The notes beneath the pieces are model-generated. The model saw only the letters and a program-made list of their open reading frames with translations. It searched no databases and was not told the DNA's origin. This document shows positions 27,148-35,937 of a DNA stretch of 64,000 nt, piece after piece (the first letter of the stretch is position 1; each line of letters opens with the position of its first letter). The stretch lies in assembly GCF_900618535.1 (NCBI RefSeq), contig NZ_UYJA01000005.1, positions 62,001-126,000 of the forward strand, written 5' to 3'. The position numbers were made by a program, and so were the translations under genes. The stretch is from Pseudomonas bubulae. GTDB lineage: Bacteria > Pseudomonadota > Gammaproteobacteria > Pseudomonadales > Pseudomonadaceae.

Positions 27148-30100
27148 TCAAACGACAGCGACAGTTGCCGGTTTGAAGTACCCGAGCCAGGTAATCAACA
27201 ACGTCTGAGAGTCGGCATTCATCAGGATCACCCTCTCGCGAAACACCGGGTCACTGAAAAACCGGTCACGCACCTCTTCGATGTTTTTGCTGCGAGTCTT
27301 GTGGATCAAGCTGTGTGCCAGCTTGAAAGGGAGGGGCAGGTAACTGCGCCGGTTGCTGTACTTCTCCTTGAAAAGATCTGCCTTGCGAATTTCGGTGGTC
27401 AGTTGACGATAACGGTGATCCTGCATCTGCCTTTTAAGCGTACGTATCTGACCATCCCAGTCACGCTCGGGAACCAGCAACTCTTCGAAGGGATGGCTTA
27501 CACCCAGATAATTGATATCAATGGTGCCCATGACCAGGTGGCTGAATTCATGGAGCAGAATGGTGGCCGTCGAATGCTTGACCCGGTCGAACTCGCGGCC
27601 GTCCACCCCCATCACTGACAGGCTGAAAATCTCGTCGGCCGAGGCGAAGTAACCCTGAGAAAAAAGCACGGTCTTGCGTTTGATCACGCTGCCCAGCGAA
27701 GAAACTCGCGCCACTTCTCGCGGGTTGGGCGGTGAGTACAAGCCGTAGCGGCTGGAGTGCTGTGGTGAAAACTCGGTGGATTGCAGGGCCGTCAGCAGTT
27801 TGTCGACGATGCGTTTGAGCTTGTCGAGCAAGGGGTCGTCGACTTGGCTCACACTGAACACCCTGGCAAGAAAGCGCCGGGTCTGGGCATTCAGCTGGCT
27901 GGCGGAGCCGACTGATTGCAGATGCTCCCTGCAATCAGTCAGATAGCGAATAGCCTGTTCGTGCGCCTCCCGAATCACCTGGGCCTTGCGTGGCTGCAGA
28001 CGTTCGATGGCAGGCATGCCCAGGACCGTAACTGTGTGCTCCCGGCCAAACGAAACGCTCCCCGATGTACCCGACCGCGTGCCCAGTGCCTGACCACCGC
28101 CTGGCAACGGCTCCTTGAGATCGAGTACCCAGCGCTGATGGGGGCTGCGTTTGACCAGAGGGCCATCGCGGTCTTCACCAATATGAATACGCCATCGATC
28201 CTGCCAGGCTGCGACTTGAAACACCTGCCCGTCCAGAACGATAAAGCGGTGGCCTGACTCGGGGTCAGTAAACAACCCGGAGCCAGTGTCTTCATGCAGA
28301 CTATCCAACGACACATGATTAGCCGCATAGGGCCGCAAGCTGGCCTGCTGCTCACGGGTCATGGTCTCCAGAGGGGCCTCGAAGGCAGCAACGACGTGAG
28401 GTTCCCCGGTTGTGCGCCTCAGTGCGCCATGGCTACCCGCGATCATCAACAACGCCGTGGCAAAATCAAACACAGCCTGCCCCCAGCGATCATCTGCCAC
28501 GGCCTGAACAGCTGACTGTGCACTGGTCTGGGCCTGCCAGATCATCAAGGGCACACTCAGCTTGCCCGGCAGAATCAGCAAAGCAGTGTCCGCCAGCAGC
28601 GACAGCAGATACACAAGGGAAGCCCAGTCCGCCTGCGCTGCGCTGCGGGCCTGGGTACGAGCCAGGGCCAGCCGCACATTGAGGGTATCGACGTACAACC
28701 TGTTCAGGCAGTTACCGGTCAACTGACCGGGATCGAGGCTGGCGGGAGGATTGGCCACCTGCGGCGAGCTCAAGGTCGGATCGACATAGCCGATATGCGG
28801 CTCGCGAAATCCCCCATATTCATAAATTTTACGAACCCGGGGTTCCAGCCGCTCCAGCACCTCGTCCTGCAAGGCTCCAGAACCGTGCAACCGATGCAGA
28901 AAATCGGACTGGCTGCTGTACTCTCGAAGCGCAGGCCCCTTGCCGTAGAGCACATACAACACCTGCGGCCCGCTATCCAGAGCAGCCGGACCAATCAGGT
29001 ACATGCCCTGCGCCCGGTCGGGATGACGACCGGTTACGGCGCAAAAAGCCAGTGGCCGCACAACCAGCTCGATGCCCTTGAAGCGTTCGCGGGCTTTGGC
29101 GTCCGGGCTGTTCAGTACATGCTCAACGAAATCATGGGCCGTCTGGCTCAATGCGCCCTTGATTCGGGCTTGCAGCGCGTATTCGAGCACCTGCGCAGGC
29201 AGCTGCTGACAGAACAAGCCCTGACGCCGTGCAGCCCCCTCATGGCCCGGGGTGAGCTTTTCGACCAGCAGGGCCTGATAGCTTTCGCCAAGATCCAGCG
29301 AACGCACCAGCTCACTCACATAGTGGTCATCCAGCCCCGCAGGCAAAGGTTCTTCGCCCAGTGAGCGATAGCTGCGCACGCCAGAGTGCACATTGAAAAA
29401 ATGACTCAGGGCAAAATACGTCAGCGATCGCCTCAGCCTGGAGACTGCCGCGCCTCCGGCGATCTCTCCGCCAGCCGGTCCGCTGTATTGCACCACGCTG
29501 ATTTCGACCTTGTCCGGGTCAATTGCCACGCCCGGAAAGTCAGCCTTCAAGCGTGCCAACAACCGCTCGCGGGCATAGTCGAGCAGCTCGGGCACGTCTT
29601 GCGAATACCCCTCGCTCCCGGCCTGTTGAATTCGCAGCAGGATCCGACCGTAGGCTTGCTGGTCACTGGTCGCCGCGTGCTTGAGCCAGTCAGGCAAACC
29701 CTCACGGAACTGCCATTGGCGGGCGGCGGCGAGCGTTGCGTCAACATTGAACTGCGCCTGCTCCGACCAGTAGCAATCCACCTGGTTGACCAGTTCCGGT
29801 GCCGACACCTGCTGCACCACACCTCGCTCCAGCAGGAAGCCGATATCACTGAGGTGTTTTTCTGTCTCCCGGCGCTGGCAGGCTTCAAGCCAGTCGGTGT
29901 CGATCACGCTGGCAGTCCATTTCACATCAACGGCGGCCTGCACCCTTTCGCGCTCACGCAAGCTGATACAGCGCAACAGATGCCATTGTTCAACACGATC
30001 CCGCAAGCGGGCCTGCAAGGTCTCAAGGCATGATGCCAGTGAATCGAAACATTCCAGGCTCCAGGCTGCCGTCCACAAGACGGCTTGCCCGGAGTTGACG

Positions 30101-32367
30101 CTGTCAGTGCCACCGCGCCCGGTCATCACAAGGCAGTTGCGCAGCGTGATGCTTGGGCGTCTGCCGGGCAGGGTTAACGCCAGCTCGCAGACATCGGGGA
30201 TAAACCCGTTGAGCGCCCGTCGTGCAAGGTAAGTCGAATGCTCCAGCACAGCCCTGACAATGGCACTCCCGTTACTGTCCAGGCGTCCGTCCATCTGCCT
30301 GACGAATGCCTCGTAACGCAGCGCCGAGCCCCGGAACCGGGCCAGTCGGCTAATCACGGTCGAACCCGCCAATGCGGCCATCCCCATATAGTAAAACCCG
30401 TGCAGTTGCTGCATGAATTGCGCAACGAGGCCCACAGAAGCGCGGTCGAGCAAGGCCAGGACGGCTGCGCCATCGGGGTAATGGATCGGCTTGATGTCCG
30501 GGCTGTTTTTTTGCACGCCAAGACGTATTCGCGCGCCATCGACCGGGAGCGGACTCCAGCCTGTGACCCGATCCAGCAACGCATCGACCAGCGGGACAAC
30601 CCGCAACGGCTCCAACTGCTTGCGCAAAGCCGCGGTGCCATAAATACGCAGCACCAGATCCCCGGGGATCAAATGGCTCAAACCAGGCGACGCCAGATGC
30701 TGCTTGAGCCGTCGGTGGGCAAAGCCCCTGAGCTCGGGCCGGCCCAGCAGCATCAGGGCTACCTGCCCGTTGAGCACCTGCAGTTTGCTTTGGATCAAAG
30801 GTAACGTAGCGCTGTCACCTGCCGTAGCCGCAGCTGTCGCCGGGCCATCAAGCGCCAGCCGGGTACTCCAGCGCCCTTGCTGGTTGGGCTCCGTCAAGCG
30901 TGGATCGAGCAGCGCACGCACATCCAGCCCGTGATCCACCACGGCATTCACATTACAGTCCTTGCCACGTATGGCACCGAGCAGAAAGGTAAAATCCCGC
31001 GCCTGCTTGTCGATGATGGAGCGCACACGGTTTTCGAACAGATCACCCTCGATGGTCTCGACACTCAGGACCGGGTCAAGCATAAGGCGCAATACCGGCC
31101 GCTGATCGCGTGACACATGACCGAGCAGGTTGTCTCTGTCGCGGGGCTCCTTGAGCCGTGCGAGCACCTGGCCCTTGAGCGTCTCATCATTGTCAAAGCG
31201 CTCAAGTGCAGCCTGTTCGCTGAACAAAAACAGCTCGGGAGTGGAGACCGGTACAGACACACTGAACAGCCCGGCCAGTTCTACCCTGGCGCCCCCCTGC
31301 CCCAGCAATGACAGCCGGGCGGGCCGCCATTGCCCATGGGCATATCGATCATCATTCAGGCGCGAGCGCCCCACAGCCAGCAGTGCATCGAACTGCACGG
31401 GATCAATCCGCCCCTCGTGACGAGCCTGTAACAACTCATTGAAAAACCGGTCGCCCATAAACTGAACAGCCAGCACCCTCAGGCTCAACCCTTTTATGTC
31501 CAGATACCACCAGGCTTCGAGTTGCTGCTGCATCACGGCCTGAATGCCCCCGACAATTTCCCTGACCAACTGGTACATGCGCACATCCAGCGAGGGTGAT
31601 CGTGCTTGAGCTGCATCGAAGGCTACGGTCGGGCTCAGATACTCGCGGATGTGATTACCCGGCCACTCGCCTTTGCCCAGGTACGCCAGTGCCAGATCCA
31701 GAAGGCTCATGCTCGACAACGGTGGCTGGCTGCCAGCCGTCGCCATCGCATAGCTGTTGACCTGCAGCGTCTGAGCAGACAGGCCCAACCCCTGGAACTC
31801 GTGCTCCAGGGCCAGCGTGAGCTGTGCATTGAGCACCCCGCGCAGGGACGGAAGATCGAGCAGGCGCGCCCTCAACAACTCAAGGTTGTGCAAACGCAGA
31901 TCCTGCAACGAGCGTGTGCGATGCTCAAATACCCGACCTTCAATCAAGCACCGCCTGATCCTCAGGGAGCGCAGTTTTTTCAGGTCTTCACGCACCTCGA
32001 TCGGCATAAAGCGCAACAAGGTGTCACGTACCAGCGGGTCGGCCAGACGCCGCTTGAGGGTTATGCGCAGCGCGGTTGAATTGGCGATGCGTTCCAATCC
32101 ACCGAGAGGGGAATACAGGAATGCGCCCGGCGGGTTGCTGTCTGCCCGGGTTACGATGAAATGGCCGGCAAGATCGGCGGCCGGGGCGTTGTCCGCGCCA
32201 AGCTCAAGGGCATAGACATGCTGCGGTTGCACCGCAATGACCTGCTGCAGACAGATAAACTCTTGCGCCGTGAGTTGCCCCGCGGCATCGAGCCGCGCCA
32301 GGTTGTCCAGATACCCTGTTTGCATGGCGGCGAGCCAGTCATCCGGCTCAAGCTGATCATCTGTCAC
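27148..32367 (-). CDS. giant DUF6543 (dermonecrotic-toxin-like) protein, putative metallopeptidase end
   Basis: Of 1739 residues, with no signal peptide. The N-terminal portion (about 1-480) carries features common in the large Pseudomonas toxin-like proteins (FLYSPLGGLERIANSTAL). The rest is collinear with the smaller downstream paralogue. A DUF6543-like region lies at about 985-1190 (GMYLIGPAALDSGP ... YGGFREPHI). A hydrophobic stretch follows at 1250-1273 (LLADTALLILPGKLSVPLMI), then a beta-rich region with VFQVAAWQDRWRIHIGED. The end carries HEFSHLVMGTIDINYL: HExxH at 1606-1610 with Asp1617 in a GTxD context, as in aspzincins. The GTG start has GAGG about ten bases upstream. First gene of the toxin pair; 96 bases separate the two. 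No PAAR, VgrG or immunity-like gene is adjacent. Confidence 0.68.
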   Translation of the reverse strand: MTDDQLEPDDWLAAMQTGYLDNLARLDAAGQLTAQEFICLQQVIAVQPQHVYALELGADNAPAADLAGHFIVTRADSNPPGAFLYSPLGGLERIANSTALRITLKRRLADPLVRDTLLRFMPIEVREDLKKLRSLRIRRCLIEGRVFEHRTRSLQDLRLHNLELLRARLLDLPSLRGVLNAQLTLALEHEFQGLGLSAQTLQVNSYAMATAGSQPPLSSMSLLDLALAYLGKGEWPGNHIREYLSPTVAFDAAQARSPSLDVRMYQLVREIVGGIQAVMQQQLEAWWYLDIKGLSLRVLAVQFMGDRFFNELLQARHEGRIDPVQFDALLAVGRSRLNDDRYAHGQWRPARLSLLGQGGARVELAGLFSVSVPVSTPELFLFSEQAALERFDNDETLKGQVLARLKEPRDRDNLLGHVSRDQRPVLRLMLDPVLSVETIEGDLFENRVRSIIDKQARDFTFLLGAIRGKDCNVNAVVDHGLDVRALLDPRLTEPNQQGRWSTRLALDGPATAAATAGDSATLPLIQSKLQVLNGQVALMLLGRPELRGFAHRRLKQHLASPGLSHLIPGDLVLRIYGTAALRKQLEPLRVVPLVDALLDRVTGWSPLPVDGARIRLGVQKNSPDIKPIHYPDGAAVLALLDRASVGLVAQFMQQLHGFYYMGMAALAGSTVISRLARFRGSALRYEAFVRQMDGRLDSNGSAIVRAVLEHSTYLARRALNGFIPDVCELALTLPGRRPSITLRNCLVMTGRGGTDSVNSGQAVLWTAAWSLECFDSLASCLETLQARLRDRVEQWHLLRCISLRERERVQAAVDVKWTASVIDTDWLEACQRRETEKHLSDIGFLLERGVVQQVSAPELVNQVDCYWSEQAQFNVDATLAAARQWQFREGLPDWLKHAATSDQQAYGRILLRIQQAGSEGYSQDVPELLDYARERLLARLKADFPGVAIDPDKVEISVVQYSGPAGGEIAGGAAVSRLRRSLTYFALSHFFNVHSGVRSYRSLGEEPLPAGLDDHYVSELVRSLDLGESYQALLVEKLTPGHEGAARRQGLFCQQLPAQVLEYALQARIKGALSQTAHDFVEHVLNSPDAKARERFKGIELVVRPLAFCAVTGRHPDRAQGMYLIGPAALDSGPQVLYVLYGKGPALREYSSQSDFLHRLHGSGALQDEVLERLEPRVRKIYEYGGFREPHIGYVDPTLSSPQVANPPASLDPGQLTGNCLNRLYVDTLNVRLALARTQARSAAQADWASLVYLLSLLADTALLILPGKLSVPLMIWQAQTSAQSAVQAVADDRWGQAVFDFATALLMIAGSHGALRRTTGEPHVVAAFEAPLETMTREQQASLRPYAANHVSLDSLHEDTGSGLFTDPESGHRFIVLDGQVFQVAAWQDRWRIHIGEDRDGPLVKRSPHQRWVLDLKEPLPGGGQALGTRSGTSGSVSFGREHTVTVLGMPAIERLQPRKAQVIREAHEQAIRYLTDCREHLQSVGSASQLNAQTRRFLARVFSVSQVDDPLLDKLKRIVDKLLTALQSTEFSPQHSSRYGLYSPPNPREVARVSSLGSVIKRKTVLFSQGYFASADEIFSLSVMGVDGREFDRVKHSTATILLHEFSHLVMGTIDINYLGVSHPFEELLVPERDWDGQIRTLKRQMQDHRYRQLTTEIRKADLFKEKYSNRRSYLPLPFKLAHSLIHKTRSKNIEEVRDRFFSDPVFRERVILMNADSQTLLITWLGYFKPATVAVV

Positions 32368-32555
32368 TGGCGACTGCCTCAGAACCCACGGAAGGCAAAT
32401 CTTGGCCCGAATCTCCGGTACAACGGCATTAACCGGCTACCACCTGTAAAGATGAACTCTGGTGCAGGGCAAGGCGCGTTATCATGCGCACCTGTATCCG
32501 CAGGGCCTTCGCCCGGTAGCGGAGGAACAACCCGGCGTTTATCAAGAGGATCGGC

Positions 32556-33767
32556 ATGTCGCCCTGGCTAACAGTTGTGGGAATCGGTGAGGACGGTTTT
32601 GCCGGGCTGGGCAAAAATGCGCGCCGCGCCTTGTTGGGCGCGACCCGCGTAATCGGCAGCCAGCGCCAGCTCGACCTGCTGCCCACCTGCATTCGCGCCG
32701 AGCGCCAGACCTGGCCGAGCCCGTTTTCACTGGCCCCAGTGCTGGCCCTGCGCAACACGCCGACCTGCGTACTGGCCAGCGGCGACCCCATGCTGTTTGG
32801 TGTCGGCGCCAGCCTGGCGCGACGGGTAGCGCGGGATGAAATGCAGGTGCTGCCAGCGCCATCGTCCTTTTCCCTGGCCGCAGCACGCATGGGCTGGGCC
32901 CTGCAGGACGTAGTCACGCTGTCGGTAGTGGCACGCCCCGTCGTCGCCCTCAATGCCCACCTGCACAGCGGTGTACGTCTGCTGGTACTGAGCAACGATG
33001 GCAGCAGCCCGTCCATCATCGCCCGTCTGCTGAGCGCGCAGGGATTTGGTCCCAGCCGCATGACGGTGCTGGAACACCTGGGCGGCCAGGCTGAACGCAG
33101 GATCGACACCCGCGCCTGCGACTGGAGTGACCCGCCCGTCGCGGCGCTTAACCTGGTCGCCATCGATTGCCTGGCCGACGCCAGCGCCCGGCCGCTGTCA
33201 CGTATCGGTGGGCTGCCCGACAGCGCGTTCGAGCATGATGGCCAGTTGACCAAGCGCGATGTGCGCGCCGTAACCCTCGCCCGCCTCGCGCCACTGCCAG
33301 GCCAATTGCTGTGGGACGTAGGCGCGGGCAGCGGTTCGATCGGCATCGAGTGGATGCGTACCTGGCCGAGTTGCCGCACCTTGGCGATTGAAGCCGACGA
33401 AGGCCGCCAGCAACTGATCGAACGTAACCGCGATACCCTTGGTGTGCCCGGCCTGCAACTGATTCGCGGCAAGGCACCCCAGGCTCTTGACGGTCTGGAG
33501 CCCCCGGACGCGATTTTTATCGGTGGCGGCGTAACCCGCGAAGGCGTGCTCGACACCTGCTGGCAGCGACTCAAGCCCGGCGGGCGGCTGGTGGCCAATG
33601 CCGTCACCCTGCAAAGCGAAATGCTGCTGATGAGCTGGCGCGAGCGCCACGGCGGCGAACTGACCCGCATCCATATTGCCCAGGCCCAGCCCCTGGGTGA
33701 ATTCGACACCTGGCGTCAGGCGTTGCCGATTACCCTTCTGGACATGACCAAGCCTCTCGATGCGTGA
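32556..33767 (+). CDS. cobL: precorrin-6Y C5,15-methyltransferase (decarboxylating), CbiE-CbiT fusion
   Basis: Methylates C5 and C15 and removes the acetate side-chain carboxyl at C12. It is 403 residues: an N-terminal tetrapyrrole methylase domain like CbiE (LTVVGIGEDGFAGL, LASGDPMLFGVGASL) and a C-terminal Rossmann methyltransferase like CbiT (WDVGAGSGSIGIEW at 253-266). First gene of the plus-strand arm. The 188 bases before it are shared with the start of the divergent toxin-like gene; I see a possible -10 (TATCAT, 32480-32485) but no clear -35 and no cobalamin riboswitch. Its end overlaps cbiD by eight bases. Confidence 0.95.
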   Translation: MSPWLTVVGIGEDGFAGLGKNARRALLGATRVIGSQRQLDLLPTCIRAERQTWPSPFSLAPVLALRNTPTCVLASGDPMLFGVGASLARRVARDEMQVLPAPSSFSLAAARMGWALQDVVTLSVVARPVVALNAHLHSGVRLLVLSNDGSSPSIIARLLSAQGFGPSRMTVLEHLGGQAERRIDTRACDWSDPPVAALNLVAIDCLADASARPLSRIGGLPDSAFEHDGQLTKRDVRAVTLARLAPLPGQLLWDVGAGSGSIGIEWMRTWPSCRTLAIEADEGRQQLIERNRDTLGVPGLQLIRGKAPQALDGLEPPDAIFIGGGVTREGVLDTCWQRLKPGGRLVANAVTLQSEMLLMSWRERHGGELTRIHIAQAQPLGEFDTWRQALPITLLDMTKPLDA

Positions 33768-34857
33768 CGAAACTGCCGAACAACCCGCCCCCCTGCGCAG
33801 CGGCCTGACCACCGGCAGCTGCGCCACCGCCACCAGCCTGGCCGCTGCCCGCCTGCTGCTGGGCGGCGTGTGTAACGACGCCGTGCAAATCACTTTGCCC
33901 AAGGGTAAACAGGTGCAAATGCGCCTGGAGTTCTGCCGTCTGTGGCAAGACGGCGCCGAAGCGGGCACCATCAAGGACGCCGGCGACGATCCCGACGTGA
34001 CCCACGGCGCACTGCTCTATTCACGGGTGCGCTTGCGACCGGAACCGGGCATTGGCTTTGTTGCCGGGCAAGGTGTCGGCACCGTAACCCGCCCGGGTCT
34101 GGTATTGAACGTGGGCGAGCCGGCGATCAACCCTGTGCCACGCAAAATGATCACCGAGCACCTGCAGCAACTGGCAACCGAACTGGGTTACGGCGGTGGC
34201 TTTGAAGTGACTGTCAACGTACAGGACGGCGAAGCCCTGGCCCTGAAAACCATGAACCCGCGCCTGGGGATTCTCGGCGGGCTGTCGATCCTGGGCACCA
34301 GCGGCATCGTGCGGCCGTTTTCCTGCGCGGCTTATATCGCCTCTATCCACCAGGGCATAGACGTCGCCAAGACTAACGGTTACCTGCACATTGCCGCCTG
34401 CACCGGCAATGCCAGCGAAGACACCATGCGCCGGGTCTACAACTTGCCGGAAATCGCCCTGATCGAAATGGGCGACTTTGTCGGCGCAGTGCTCAAGCAT
34501 CTGCGCAAAGTGCCTGTGGATAAACTGAGCATTTGCGGCGGTTTCGGCAAGATCAGCAAACTGGCCGCCGGGCATATGGACTTGCACAGTCGCCACTCCA
34601 GCATCGACCTGCCGCAACTGGCCCAATGGGCAGCGGATATCGGGGCCGACCATCCACTCCAGGAGGCCATCCGCCAGGCCAACACCAGCCAGCAAGCCCT
34701 GGCGATGGCCAGTGCGGCCGGTATCGCGTTGGGCGATGCGGTGTGCCAGCACGCTCTGGACTTTGCCCGCAGCGTGGTGCCGGCCCAGGTACAGGTCGAA
34801 GTGTTTGCCATCGACCGCCAGGGCGGGATTGTCGGTCACGCCGGAGCCTTTGCATGA
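33760..34857 (+). CDS. cbiD: cobalt-precorrin-5B C1-methyltransferase
   Basis: Methylates C1 of the corrin ring. It is 365 residues with the family start LRSGLTTGSCATATSLAAARLLLGG, the VTRPGLVLNVGEPAINPVPR block and the GILGGLSILGTSGIVRPFS block. CbiD belongs to the anaerobic set, but here it stands beside the oxygen-dependent CobG and takes the place of CobF, which is absent. This mixed arrangement is known from Pseudomonas. It is translationally coupled to cobL and cobK by short overlaps. Confidence 0.95.
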   Translation: MRDETAEQPAPLRSGLTTGSCATATSLAAARLLLGGVCNDAVQITLPKGKQVQMRLEFCRLWQDGAEAGTIKDAGDDPDVTHGALLYSRVRLRPEPGIGFVAGQGVGTVTRPGLVLNVGEPAINPVPRKMITEHLQQLATELGYGGGFEVTVNVQDGEALALKTMNPRLGILGGLSILGTSGIVRPFSCAAYIASIHQGIDVAKTNGYLHIAACTGNASEDTMRRVYNLPEIALIEMGDFVGAVLKHLRKVPVDKLSICGGFGKISKLAAGHMDLHSRHSSIDLPQLAQWAADIGADHPLQEAIRQANTSQQALAMASAAGIALGDAVCQHALDFARSVVPAQVQVEVFAIDRQGGIVGHAGAFA

Positions 34858-35582
34858 AACGTATTTTGTTATTGGGCGGCGTCACCGAGGCGCTGGCCAT
34901 TGCCCGTACCCTGGGCCCGCAGCATGTCTACAGCCTGGCCGGGGTTGGCCGGGTACCGACGGACCTGACCTGCGAGGTACGGGTGGGCGGATATGGCGGC
35001 GCTGAAGGTTTGGCGCAGTACATCCGCGAACAGCGCATCGACATCCTGCTGGACGCCACCCACCCTTACGCAGCGAAAATCAGCCATAACGCGGCCCTCG
35101 CTGCTGCTGCCAGTGGCATCCCGTGCTGGGCGCTGCGCCGCCAGGCCTGGGTGGCGCAGACGGGCGATGACTGGCGTGAAGTGGCAGATTGGAGCGAATT
35201 GATCGAAGCGCTCGCCACCTTCCAGCGCCCCTTGTTCACCTTGGGCCGTGAGCCGCTGGAGCACCTGCACGAAATTCCGCCAGAGCAGTTCTGGACCCTG
35301 CGCGCCCTCGACGCTTACCCCGGCACTGCACGCTGCGACGTGATCGGCGCACGCGGGCCGTTCCTCATCGATGACGAACGCCTGTTGTTTGCACAACGGC
35401 GCATCGACGTATTGATCAGCAAAAACAGCGGCAGCAGCGCCACTGAACCCAAGCTGCAAGTTGCCCGCGAGCGCGCAGTGCCGGTGTTGATCCTCAAGCG
35501 GCCGACGCTGGCGCAGGTGGATCGGGAGTTCCGGACGGTCGAGGAGCTGATGGAAGGGTTGGCGCAGGGGAATTATTTGTGA
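34854..35582 (+). CDS. cobK: precorrin-6A reductase
   Basis: NADPH-dependent reduction of precorrin-6A to precorrin-6B. From ATG 34854 it is 242 residues: MKRILLLGGVTEALAIARTL (nucleotide-binding loop), DILLDATHPYAAKIS, the RRQAW block and the C-terminal ISKNSGSSATEPKLQVAR signature with PVLILKRP. The ATG overlaps the cbiD stop (ATGA). A longer frame runs upstream inside cbiD but is not the gene. Last gene of the cobL arm. Confidence 0.95.
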   Translation: MKRILLLGGVTEALAIARTLGPQHVYSLAGVGRVPTDLTCEVRVGGYGGAEGLAQYIREQRIDILLDATHPYAAKISHNAALAAAASGIPCWALRRQAWVAQTGDDWREVADWSELIEALATFQRPLFTLGREPLEHLHEIPPEQFWTLRALDAYPGTARCDVIGARGPFLIDDERLLFAQRRIDVLISKNSGSSATEPKLQVARERAVPVLILKRPTLAQVDREFRTVEELMEGLAQGNYL

Positions 35583-35604
35583 ATGTGTAAAAGCTGGCGA
35601 TGGT

Positions 35605-35620
35605 GTATCCTTCAGAATAC
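35605..35620. promoter_or_regulatory. imperfect palindrome before toxin-antitoxin pair
   Basis: GTATCC-TTCA-GAATAC pairs at five of six positions. It lies just upstream of the perfect palindrome at 35621-35637 and may be a second operator half-site of the same repressor. Confidence 0.35.
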
Positions 35621-35637
35621 GATCATGCCCCATGATC
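35621..35637. promoter_or_regulatory. perfect palindrome over the toxin start codon
   Basis: GATCATGCCCCATGATC is a perfect seven-base inverted repeat with a three-base spacer. The second arm contains the start codon of the toxin gene (35632-35634). Its location suits an operator for autoregulation by the antitoxin or toxin-antitoxin complex. Confidence 0.5.
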
Positions 35638-35934
35638 ACTTTCGAACAAACACGCGAATTCGCCAAATGGTTGGGCGCACTTAAAGACAAAACCGGGCAA
35701 GCCCGCATTCTTGCTCGCCTGAAAGCAGCCGGTTTGGGTCACTTCGCCGACTGCGAGTGCGTCGGTGGCGGTGTTTACGAAATGCGGATTCACTGCGGGC
35801 CCGGTTATCGAGTCTATTACACCCGCAAAGGCGAAGTGTTCTACCTGCTGCTTGTTGGCGGCGATAAAACCACCCAGACACGAGATATAAAACGCGCAAA
35901 ACAAATGGCACACACACTGGGTAATGAGGACTGA
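35632..35934 (+). CDS. type II toxin of the RelE/ParE (HigB-like) family
   Basis: A 100-residue predicted addiction-module toxin. It matches the small HigB/RelE group often annotated as a killer protein: F-A-K-W-L start, LARLKAAGLGHFADCECVGGGVYEMRI, GPGYRVYYTRKG and the C-terminal TQTRDIKRAKQMA. Members of the fold cut mRNA at the ribosome or poison gyrase; the activity here is not determined by sequence. The toxin gene comes before the antitoxin, with three bases between. No good ribosome binding site precedes it, so translation is probably weak. It sits between cobK and the copper genes. Confidence 0.82.
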   Translation: MITFEQTREFAKWLGALKDKTGQARILARLKAAGLGHFADCECVGGGVYEMRIHCGPGYRVYYTRKGEVFYLLLVGGDKTTQTRDIKRAKQMAHTLGNED

Positions 35935-35937
35935 CGC

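Noticed and set aside
23287..32367. Toxin-like pair as a type VI secretion effector island
   Set aside because: No VgrG, PAAR, adaptor or immunity-like gene is next to the pair, so a secretion system cannot be assigned from this window.
32368..32555. Possible cobalamin riboswitch before cobL
   Set aside because: I looked for the conserved B12-box and core on both strands and found no match. A covariance model search would settle it.
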